The notes beneath the pieces were generated by a model. The model saw nothing but the letters and a program-made list of their open reading frames with translations, had not been told where the DNA came from and ran no database searches. A stretch of 64,000 bases of DNA, from the NCBI GenBank assembly GCA_026075535.2, contig AP026540.1, positions 10,478,001-10,542,000 of the forward strand, written 5' to 3'. How positions within the stretch are numbered: position 1 is the stretch's first letter; every line of letters starts with the position of its first letter. The DNA comes from Tricholoma matsutake. Lineage: Eukaryota; Basidiomycota; Agaricomycetes; Agaricales; Tricholomataceae. Below, piece after piece: positions 11,201-20,705 of this stretch. Position numbers and translations under genes: made by a program.

Positions 11201-12005
11201 CCGACAAACCGACTGGCCCGAATGGTTGGCAATTGCTGAATTTTCCCACAATAATAAATTCCATTCGGCTACTCGTATGACACCCTTTTTTGTGAATTAT
11301 GGATATCATCCTCGCATGGGAGTAGAACCCAGAAGGAAAGTCAAAGTACAGTCTGTAGAAGATTTTGTATCTAAGATGCAAAGGGTACAAGAGGAAGCAG
11401 AGGCGGCATTGAAGAAAGCACGTGATGACATGATGTGACATGCAGATCGTACTCGAGCACGCGCTTCAGAGTACAAAGTTGGTGACTTGGTATGGCTAAG
11501 TACCAAGGACCTGAATATTCCATGACCTTCGAAGAAACTTACAGAGAAACAAGTTGGCCCATATGCGATCTCTAAAGTGATCTCGCCTAATGCGGTAGTG
11601 CTAAAATTACCCCCATCATTTAAGATTGATCCCGAGATTAACGTATCCCACCTACGCCCTTACTGTCTGCCCACTATTCCTGGCCAACAAACTACTCCGC
11701 AACCTCTGATAATAGTAGAAGGTGCTCCAGAATACATAGTTGAAGAAATTCTAGACTCACGTCTTCGACGGAACAAATTGGAGTTCTTAATAAAGTGGAA
11801 AAACTATACCGACGAAAATAATTCATGGGAACCCGAAGAGAATTGTAAGCGAGCACATAATGCGATCACCCAATTCTTTAAACGTAATCCGAATGCTCTG
11901 CATCGCATTGCGAGAATGGTGTATGAGGGGATGAAATTCCGGCCTTACCAAAATTTCACAGAGGGGACAAACATAGTATTTTCTCGCCTGGAAGTTGAGG
12001 CATAA
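8167..12005 (+). pseudogene. pol: pol of Gypsy A (PR-RT-RH-IN-chromodomain)
   Basis: Protease with the DSGATGLFI active site near 8440, followed by a TGA at 8467-8469. Reverse transcriptase starts near 9060 ([18 protein letters not shown]) and has the FIDDILIF catalytic motif near 9540. A one-base loss near 9447-9451 shifts the frame between ACFLG and [10 protein letters not shown]. RNase H has ESDASDFATG and WMDHQNL. Integrase has the HHCC zinc site (HHNTPIAGH...CDTC), then SVDFITGLP, ISDRGPQF and DGQTERMNQE as its DDE residues. TGA stops at 11436 and 11523 replace expected Arg codons. The C-terminal chromodomain (FLIKWKNYTDENNSWEP, near 11790-11830) would direct integration to marked chromatin. 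Inactive. Confidence 0.9.
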
Positions 12006-12016
12006 AAGGGGGGTAA

Positions 12017-12428
12017 TGTTAAGAAACAGCCCCATTACCTAATAAAATTTCATTTTCATTTTATTATGTCGAATTACACTTCATTACACCAAATGATGCC
12101 AAATGATGCTACACTTTGATAGCATGAGAATATTATTTCGCACGCATCACTATGTATGCACTTGTATGCGCGTGTTGGTAACAACAATGTACAATATATG
12201 TAACATAGTATATAAACCCTAAATATATGCCTAGGGGACCCCAGTTGTGTTCTCTTAGGTATTCCACCTACATTTTTGGTGTGAAAGGCCTATCTCAACA
12301 AACTTACCTATTAATAACCCCTCACATCAAAACCATCAATTTCCCCATCATGCGCATGGATCCCGCCCCCTTCTTGTAGAGAGAACCTGCACGGTCTTAG
12401 CTAGCAGATAGTGGGTGTCACCCTAACA
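12017..12428 (+). repeat. 3' LTR of Gypsy A
   Basis: 412 bp, preceded by the polypurine tract. Most differences from the 5' LTR are transitions, many at CpG (for example GTGCGCATCGGTAAC against GCGCGTGTTGGTAAC). Confidence 0.95.
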
Positions 12429-12690
12429 GGCATTGGGTAAGGGAGTGGGTACAAATCCAGGGATGCAATTAACATGTTCAGGGGGTGCATTTTGCTAGAC
12501 TGGATTTGGGCTCAAAGTACATGGCAACTCTCATTGCTCTAGGCCGGAGCTTGGGCATTGGGTAAGGGAGTGGGCACAAATCCAGGGATGTAATTAACAT
12601 GTTCAGGGGATGCATTTCGCTAGACTGGATTTGGGCTCAAAGTACACGGTGACTCTCATTGCTCTAGGCCAGACCTTGGGCGAACAATGT
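12429..12690. repeat. 125-bp tandem repeat, right part (units 3-5)
   Basis: Continuation of the array split by Gypsy A: the rest of unit 3 starting at the duplicated GGCAT, then units beginning near 12458 and 12583. It ends at CTTGGGCGAACAATG. Confidence 0.75.
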
Positions 12691-13457
12691 TAGTTGATGG
12701 TATCAGAAGCTAACAGATGCAAATAACATAAATGCACAGGGAGATGTTACATTGCTAGCATTCCGGATCTTGAACTTGGTGTGGGTGGTCGCGTGGGTAG
12801 ACTAACAAAACCTGCAATATATAAAGTAGGTTACAAGTCAGGAAATCCACAGCACAATAGAATGTCCACAAAACAGAAATCCCCACATTCACCCTGCTAT
12901 TCACCATTGTGTTGGGAGCATTAGTAGCATCAGTGATGGCACCTCAAATGTTGAGGAAAGTCTGATGGAACCAGACACAGAGCTTGAAAGTTATATGGTG
13001 GAGAACCAACTTGGCCTACTGGAGAATAGGGTGTGGGTTGACCATCCTGATGCCTCCAATGTCTTGGGTAAGCACTGGTTTGTCTGCAGGCAAATGGAAG
13101 CTGAAGACTCCACATAGATACCAGACAAGCCAGCCCAGTCCCTAACGGGGATGTAGATGTCAGTACCCAACCATCAGAACAAAAGGTATGCAAAGATACT
13201 TACTTGATAGGTTGCCATGACATACCATCAGAAATACAGGAGAACATCACAATCCAGATCTACATTGATAATAGCCACCTAGTGAACCCAGTCTTCAACA
13301 TGAATGTCCAATGAGTAAAGAAGCAGGGCAGAAAGCAAGGGGACGAGAGAAAGAAAGACGACGATGGTGGGCAGAATAAGTGGCGGAAAGTAATTATAAC
13401 AGGCACATAGGATAAATTATAGAGTATCTAAATATTCTATGCTTCGTAAAAACTTGA
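12691..13457. other. Intergenic stretch between repeat array and KOW relic
   Basis: No gene or repeat recognised. The 87-codon minus-strand frame at 12930-13193 shows no family resemblance. Confidence 0.35.
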
Positions 13458-16148
13458 TCACTTATCTGCACGCATCTTCCTCGCCTCCTTGCGAAGACCA
13501 GACATCAGTCCACCGTTCCATTGTTTTTCCTCCTTCGTCTCATGGCCAACACACAGTTCATCAGGACTGAACTCCAAGCATTCCTCCGAGAGACTTCCTT
13601 GACCATCCTCCATCTGATGGATAACAGCCACCATGACAATTGGTTGACCATCTTCGTATCGATGGTGGATTCAGTGAACATTTTTGCCACAGTGCTCACC
13701 ATCAATCACAACAAGTGGCCCATTGTCACACATCAGGTGAGGGTGCTTGGGAGAAACCTGTTCTGGAGGCAAGAATCCTGATGTCTTGTAGTGCAAGAAC
13801 TGGATGGATAATTGCCCAGATACTTGCATAATTGTAACAGCTACTTCCTTATCTTTATGTTCTCCACCCATAACCGATACCTTCATTTTTGCACCAGTAA
13901 GTCACGAGTCTAGTAGAGGGTGCACTGGACGTTGCTGCTGTGGGGAGATAGGCAGCTGATGAGAAGAGGAAGCCAACTCGATCTCTGGGAAATCAGGGAG
14001 GGGAGTCCATGGAGTCCATGATGATGGATTCCAAGTGGGCGATGAGAGAATGTAATTCAGCATGGGGGTACAACTACCACCATCAGCTGGGGTTTGCTGG
14101 GGTGCTGGAGCCCTCACAGGATGTCTCAGAAGAGATTTGAAGAGGTCACTCGAAGATGGGGCAAAATCATATAAGTGGAGACTGGAACTCAAAGGAAATT
14201 AGTCACAATGCCCGCCGACAGAAATTAGAGTAACATATGATACTTCCACAACATCGTCATAGTCCAAAACCTCAGTTTTGGAAGGATTGGCAGGGTTGAT
14301 GTGGGTGAACTGAGCAGTTATTCTGAGGCCACTTAAATTGTCCTGCAGAGGCAGAACATCCTTGATGATTGCATGATAACCCTTCATTGGATCTTGACCT
14401 TGCAGACAATGACTTCCGTTTTGATCCATGGCGCGCACTCTGATGGATCCGATGTGAATGGACGGGTTGGGTGGGCAATGAGCGGATCTGCTGATGTACT
14501 GCTTGATGTAGACTGTTGCTTTGTAAATGTGAGTGGTGGGTCGATAACCTTGACCCAATTTATATGGACATAGTGTCCCTGGTAACGGTTGATTAGTGGT
14601 TGGTTGCAAAAGTTTGGCTGTGTACCTACCATTAGGATGTTGTGAAGCACTCTGCCATGTATGCTGCCCCTTCCAACAGCTGTTATGCCACCACTTATTT
14701 CTTGGTGTTCAAACCATTCAGCAATCCAAACACTTTCAAATTCATCACCACTAATTTCTACTACCCATCCTTTTTCTCCACAGAGAGCTCCACTTATCAC
14801 TTCGGCAAAGTCACCGATGGCAACATACTTTCTCAAATTGGACCAAGGGACATTTGCTATGCCCTTGCCATCCTCAAGATCCACCTCCACTGAATGAGAA
14901 TGCATGGCTTTAACAATGCCTCACTTTTCTGAGGGCTTAATGGCTACCACACATTCACCTTCAGAAAATTTCCATTCTGAAGGGCAAGGGAATGTTGCAT
15001 TCATGATGTATGGGTGAGGGGCCTTTTTAAACTTGTAAAATGTACTACTAGGCATGGAGACAGAGGTAGACGAGACTGAATGGTGGTGGAATGTCCTAAC
15101 TTTGAGAGCGTGCTTGAACTTACAACCCAAGATGGTCCACCATGAATCGTCCTCCCCTTTCTGGAATTGTGTGATGCTGTGGTTCCTCATAAAGTTCATC
15201 ACCATGTCCTTGGTAAACAGGCAGGGGTCAGTATGGGTACCAGATCATTTCCTTTTCCCAGAAGAAGAACCAACCAAGGGAGGGGAAGGGAGGCGAGGAA
15301 CTAAAAGAAGGGTGATTTGACCCCAGTTCTCGGTGGACCAAACGTAGCCTACATCCCCTTTGTACAACCCACAGTGGATGGTAACCCAATCTCCAACAGA
15401 GAGGTACCTTTCATCATCCATATCCAATAGCATAGTCCACTCTTTCATGTCAATTGCCCCAAAACCCTCTTGTGGGTGAATAAGTTGTGGGTTAGAATGT
15501 TGCAGCTTAGACAGCATGGGGTTCATGAAGGCCTCGATATAAAACCACCCATGAACTGAATCCCACAAGAATGCAGACCTCAACTTGTGTTCTGGTTGCA
15601 CAACCCTAAACAGGTAGGCTATGGCATCACTCTCCTTCTCTAGCTAGATATAATAAGTCAGTAGGCTATCACAAAATTGTAACAATTGAGGCTCACAGCG
15701 CAGCAGACCCTCAGTAATGGATAGTCTGCATTAGTTGGCATGTGTGAAGTGATGGCAGCTGGGGTGTCTGAGTCATTGGAATTGACATCATCATCATAAC
15801 TTGGCCGCTGTGCATTGAGGTTACACAACCGTTCCAAGATTCCTGACAAGAAGTTGTTCAGATCCTCCTCGCCTCAGTCAGGCAGCTTGTTCTCCAGGAG
15901 CCCTGGTGCATCTTTTGGTTGTCCACAATCCTGATCATCAACAAAGTCATCTAGAATGTAAACAGATTAACAGTGCTCATAGGGAGTGCTGGAGTCAACT
16001 TACCAGGAGGTCCATCTCCAGACCCATCACTGTCCTCCTCATTGCCCACTTGAGCCTCAATGTTGAGGAAATGGCAGACCGCATCTGGGATGTTGCTCAT
16101 CATGGCTTCAGCAATGTTCCTAAGTTTTCTATGAGCAGATATCAGCAT
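13458..16148 (-). pseudogene. SPT5/KOW-like protein relic
   Basis: A multi-exon minus-strand gene resembling the expanded basidiomycete family of SPT5-like proteins (NGN-like part followed by KOW motifs). From the 5' side: an acidic start (NIEAQVGNEEDSDGSGDG, near 16050) with a donor GTAAGTTGACTCC. Then an NGN-like region (RSAFLWDSVHGWFYIEAF) and first KOW (YLSVGDWVTIHCGLYKGDVG, about 15410-15340). A second KOW follows (YVAIGDFAEVISGALCGEKG, about 14830-14770), then a Ser/Pro-rich segment. The distinctive C-terminus VVIDGEHCGKNVH...IHHRYEDGQPIV...CVGHETKEEK ends at TGA 13460-13458. An internal TGA sits in place of Arg in LPD-stop-GEEDL. It faces the Plavaka transposase head to head. It may be a passenger gene of that element; that is inference. 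Confidence 0.65.
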
Positions 16149-16841
16149 TTTGTATTGATTTTTATTGGATTCTTAGGCTTATTTTTTGTATTATCATTCA
16201 TTTGGCATGTACTATGTATCTACTTTACTGACTAGCAAAATGAATCAAAGGGAACTTACTCAAGGGGGGCAATGAGGAGGATGGTGGGAGCGCTAATAAA
16301 ATTTGAAGGTGGTAGTTGAGATGAAAGTGAGAAAGTGAGAAAGCATGCAAAAGCTGGCAAACAAATGTTGATATTGTTTGGAATGTTCAATCCTCAGCTA
16401 TCCGGTTATGTCCTTACCCTAACATAACCGCATAGCCGAGGATCGAACATTCTGAACAATATCAACATTTGTTTGCTGGCTTTCACACACTTTCTTGCTT
16501 TTATCTCGACCACCACCTTCAACTTTTCTTGGTGCTCCCGCCGTCCTCCTTGTTGCCCCCCTTGAGTAAGTTCCTTTTGATTCATTTTGCTAGTCAGTAA
16601 AGTAGATACATAGTACATGCCAAATGAATGATAATACAAAAAATAAGCCTAAGAATCCAATAAAAATCAATACAAAATGCTGATATCTGCTCATAGGAAA
16701 CTTAGGAATGTTGCTGAAGGCACAACGCACAGCATTCTGCTGTTTCATTGATATCAAGGCTCAAGTTGACAACGAGGAGGACGATAATGGGTGTGGAGAG
16801 GTATATTCTGGTGAGCTGATCCCCATGTCCCTATGAGCATG
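15973..16841. repeat. 869-bp palindrome (inverted duplication)
   Basis: Arms 15973-16411 and 16422-16841 are inverted copies with a 10-nt loop. The centre is CGGTTATGT-(10)-ACATAACCG, and the outer ends are GTGCTCATAGGGA and TCCCTATGAGCAT. The inner arms are almost identical, while the outer parts, which encode the first exon of the KOW gene (AVCHFLNIEAQVGNEED in one arm, AFCCFIDIKAQVDNEED in the other), have diverged. The palindrome therefore duplicates a promoter and 5' exon in both directions. Confidence 0.85.
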
Positions 16842-18757
16842 CCCACTAACATCCGCTCCTCACTCATGGCTGCTAAGCATCTCTGTGCATGTAATTGTGG
16901 CAAGTTGGTCATCCGGAAGACTGAAAGGCATCATGAGGCAGGGCAAGGTCCTTCACTTGTGATGTCAAGTATACATGCACAGAACCAGCCCTCAATAAGA
17001 CTGGACAAAAGAAATCATCTTGCCCTTCACTGAAGCAACAGGTCATTGGACACCGAGCTCCTGCTCAATGAGCCCTTTTGTTAGTGGAGGACCCCATGCA
17101 TAACTCTACCATGGGTGAGAATTTTGACAACTATATGTCTAATGATCTCCCAGGAAATGTCGACAATCAAGGTTGTCTGCTGCAGGTCATTCCAGAAGCA
17201 AATCCGGACTTGCAGATGGGTGAGGCAGGACCATCTGGAGTCAACAATGGCTCCCCCGAACCATTGCCATCATTTGTGCCACCCCTTGGTGATGAGTACA
17301 GTTTGACCAACTTATGCCACTCCTCTCGCATTGCCCATTGTGTTGAGCAAGTTGGCTTACAACGATGGGGACATAACCATGTGTGGCAGTTTGTTGTCGA
17401 GGAGAGTGATGAGGAAGATGAGGAAGATGAGGTCACAGAAGAGAATCAGGTCATGGAGGATGAGGATTTCAACAGCAATGAAGACTTCCAGAAAGACGAG
17501 GGTGAATATGAAATGCCAAGCACAGAGTTGGGACAAGAAGGGGTCTCAGTATGGGACCTCCTCAGTGAAAGCTTCTTGAAGGAAGCCTCACAATTAGGTG
17601 AGTCCGCATCAAATTATACCTTTACCATTGTCTGACAGATGTACTTACAGAGGGCAATATCCTGGATGAGAGTGACCTGACCCTCCTCCGTGCCTATGCC
17701 CTCAAACTTGAGGAATGCCTCACCAACAAAGCATTCAACAAGCTTCGCTTCATTTTCCCTCAGTCTCCAATAGACTCCCTGAAGAATACAGAGAAATGTG
17801 TTCAGTTTCTCTCTGGTTTCCAGCCTGTGCACTATCACTGTTGCCCCTCCACATGCGTCTGCTATACTGGCCCATACAAAACCCTCAAGAAATGCCCAAA
17901 ATGCAACACTGACTGCTATAAAGCTGATGGGACAACACCACAGGCAATCTTTGAGTATCTTCCCATTATTCCCCGTCTCTGCGCAATGCTTGCAAGTACT
18001 TCCTATGCAATGAAAATGCAGTACCGGTCCAAACACGAAGCTGACCCAACAAAATTAACCGATATTTTTGATGGCACTCATTATCATTCACTCTGAGAGA
18101 CCCTCATCACAATTGACACTGAAGAGCTCCCAACGTAGTTCTTTTCCGATCCTCGGGACATCGCACTTGGGTTATCCACAGATGGCTTTGACCCCTTCAA
18201 GCGCCGTACCAAGACTGCATGGCCAATTATTCTATTCAATTATAACCTCCCTCCCAAAGAGCGGTTTCTCAAGCAGAACATTATCTCAATCAGAGTGGTT
18301 CCTGGACCAAAGAAACCCTGTGATTTTGATTCATTTTTATGGCCCCTAGTCCAGGAACTTCTGCAGCTCAAGATTGGTGTTTCTGCTTTCGATGCGATCA
18401 CCAAGGTTGTCTTCCTCTTACATGCATATCTGATCATTGTCTTTGGCGATATACCAGCTGTCTTGATGATTATGCACATGAAGGGCCATAATGCAATCTC
18501 TCCATGCCGCATGTGTACAATCAAAGGAGTCCACATTCCATCCTCGTGAGTGATGACACACTATGTTCCTTTGTGCTGTGATGGCTTCCCAGGCTCACAG
18601 GAGCAATATGACCCATGTGCACTGATAGGTCCACTGTGTGCTCTAAGCTCTGGGAACATCTCCAGTAGGGCATGGCACGGGTAACCCATGGTTATTCACG
18701 GGTTTCGAGAAGAATACTTATTTTAATAACTTATTACACTAAACTAAGTTAATAGAA

Positions 18758-19000
18758 ACCCCCTCACTTGCGTTTGGAGCAAGGGAGGGGGTGGTGGACC
18801 TATTCTAATAAATAAATTACATTAAATTAATATAGAAAACCCCCCCCTCCACATTTTGAGTGAGGGAGGGGGTGGTGGTGCCTGTAGTCAATGAAAACAA
18901 AACAAAACCCACCCCCTCTCACGTTTGGAGCGAGGGAGGGGGGTGGTGCCTGTAGTTGCCGAGAACAGAATGAGTAACCCCCCCACTCACATTTTGTAAG
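18758..19000. repeat. Hairpin units of hAT-like copy 2, left side
   Basis: Units like CCCCCTCACTTGCG...AGCAAGGGAGGGGGTGG repeat at about 68-81-bp spacing. Each can fold through its CCCCC and GGGGG flanks. The last unit is cut by Gypsy B at CATTT and resumes at 25042. Confidence 0.65.
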
Positions 19001-19420
19001 GGGACTAGGGGGGTGCCCTGTGTGTTTTTCCTATTTTTTATGTTCGTCCTATATTTTTCCCCACCTCATTTCCTTCTATTCTTCATTTTCTATGATTTTT
19101 CCGGATTTTATTACTAATTTTCCCTTGCTATCATGTTTGTACATGTTGACACTTTTATATTTAGAGGCGGAGTACCCCTTCCGACACATACCCCTTGGTA
19201 TGATGTCATTTGGCGGCCTTGATCTGCCTATCTCCACCTTTTTCTATTTTTAGGTTATATTTGATTTTTGTCGTCTTCACATATACTGGGCATCAGCAAG
19301 GGGATCCTTAGAGTTTTCTCTTCGGATTTCCCTTTGCTAGGTGCGCCCCCAATCCCTGTATTATGTAGCATAATTTTAACTTCGGATTTCCCTTTGCTAG
19401 AGGCTTAGGTTGCCCTTATA
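18995..19420 (+). repeat. 5' LTR of Gypsy B
   Basis: 426 bp with inverted ends TGTAAGGG and CCCTTATA. A weak TATA-like CATATA at 19280-19285 lies about 27 bases before the predicted RNA start AGAGTTTTCT (19310-19319). Confidence 0.95.
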
Positions 19421-19422
19421 GT

Positions 19423-19432
19423 AGAAAACTCT
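19423..19432 (+). other. Self-complementary primer site of Gypsy B
   Basis: AGAAAACTCT, two bases inside the element, is the reverse complement of AGAGTTTTCT at 19310-19319 in the LTR. This is the same arrangement as in Gypsy A and fits Tf1/sushi-like self-priming. Confidence 0.65.
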
Positions 19433-19586
19433 CCCCTAAGGCCCGAAAATCGCGAACGCGCTGCCCAAGATAGGCAGGTACGGACTGGACGACGCTTCCC
19501 AAAGCTCCACAGAGTCCCTACACACTGTTCCAGATAATCTCGCCTTTATTACGCTGCCATTTTCGCCAAACGCGCTCCCTAGCGAC

Positions 19587-20705
19587 ATGGATGCATCAGA
19601 ACGCTTTGACGTGCTTGAAAGCGACGTTTCCGGAATGCGCGCGCAAATCGACTCGCTTAAATCTACGATTGAAAACTTCGTTAGGACCCTCCAGGCTAAC
19701 CCTATGACTAATAGTTCCCCCTTCATGACTCCAAGCGCACCCAACAACGACGTTTTGCCAAACACATCCACTAAGGAACGTGCCCAGATCAAACCGTCCC
19801 CCCCCGCCGAATTTAATGGTGCACGTGCGCAGGGACATGCATTCCTTAATTCCTGTGAGTTATACATTAGTCTCCAGTCGCATCAATTCGTCGATGAGGC
19901 TGCAAAAATTTATTGGGCCTTCACATACATGAAATCTGAACGCGTCTATCTCTATGTGGACCGTATCCTACGTCAAACTAAAGAACTCGGTTCTCTACCT
20001 TTCTCCACTTGGGGTGACTTTCGAGCTGAGTTCGTATGCCACTTCTGCCCCCTCAATGAATGCCACCGAGCAGTGACACAACTTGAGTCATCCGCTTACC
20101 ACCAGGGACGTCGATCCGTGGACGACTATATCGATGAGTTCAAGGATTTGGTGGACATGGCAGGATATGGGAGTGGGTTACCAGTGGTGGTGAAGTTCCG
20201 ACGGGGGCTCAACCAAGAAATTCAGGACCAGATTGCACAGATGTTGGAAGGGCGCCCAGCGGACGATGATATCCTTGCTTGGTATGAAGCTGCTTCACTC
20301 TGTGACGAGAACCGACTCACAAATGCGGTGTTTAATGCTGCATTCTGTGCTCCAACTACCACTCATACACCCTACACCTTCAATCAAAGCCTCCCCCGCC
20401 CTAACCCCATTCCTGTTCGTCAAACTCCCACACCAGCCATCAATGTCCCAGTACCAATGGATGTTGATGCAGCCCACAGCCGTGCACGTAAGTTGGATCT
20501 CTGCTACCGTTGTGGGGAACCTGGACACAGGGCTGGAGCGTGTCCCCATTGTCAGGATATCCGCATGCTCACCCCCAAGGGACGAGACAAACTCCTGCAA
20601 GATTTGTTGGCGCTTGTAGATGTTGAGGAAGCAAAGGATCAAGTTGCAGAGGAGATTAAGTTGGAAGTTGTAGAGGAGCAGGATTTTCCTATTCGCAGCG
20701 AGTGA
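19587..20705 (+). CDS. gag: gag of Gypsy B
   Basis: An intact 372-aa gag. A short N-terminal coiled region (SDVSGMRAQIDSLKSTIENF) precedes a Pro/Ser linker, then the capsid domain (AAKIYWAFTYMKSERVYLYV; YHQGRRSVDDYIDEFKDL; VVKFRRGLNQEIQDQI). A CX2CX4HX4C zinc knuckle (CYRCGEPGHRAGAC, near 20500-20545) would bind the element RNA. It ends in TGA at 20703-20705, overlapping the pol frame, which lies in the -1 register. This is the only gag in the window without an internal stop, so it could still be expressed and could assemble particles even though pol is broken; whether it is expressed is unknown. Confidence 0.85.
   Translation: MDASERFDVLESDVSGMRAQIDSLKSTIENFVRTLQANPMTNSSPFMTPSAPNNDVLPNTSTKERAQIKPSPPAEFNGARAQGHAFLNSCELYISLQSHQFVDEAAKIYWAFTYMKSERVYLYVDRILRQTKELGSLPFSTWGDFRAEFVCHFCPLNECHRAVTQLESSAYHQGRRSVDDYIDEFKDLVDMAGYGSGLPVVVKFRRGLNQEIQDQIAQMLEGRPADDDILAWYEAASLCDENRLTNAVFNAAFCAPTTTHTPYTFNQSLPRPNPIPVRQTPTPAINVPVPMDVDAAHSRARKLDLCYRCGEPGHRAGACPHCQDIRMLTPKGRDKLLQDLLALVDVEEAKDQVAEEIKLEVVEEQDFPIRSE

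Larger units (their letters stand above)
6191..12428 (+). mobile_element. Ty3/Gypsy chromovirus A (inactivated)
   Basis: A complete 6238-bp LTR retrotransposon. The LTRs are 412 bp each (6191-6602 and 12017-12428), begin TGTTAAG and end CTAACA. GGCAT is duplicated at 6186-6190 and 12429-12433. The domain order is gag with zinc knuckle, protease, reverse transcriptase, RNase H, integrase, chromodomain, which defines a chromovirus. The polypurine tract AAAAGGGGGGTAA sits at 12004-12016. The bases after the 5' LTR are complementary to the predicted mRNA 5' end, suggesting self-priming. At least four TGA stops and one small deletion inactivate it. It inserted into the 125-bp tandem repeat. Confidence 0.95.
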
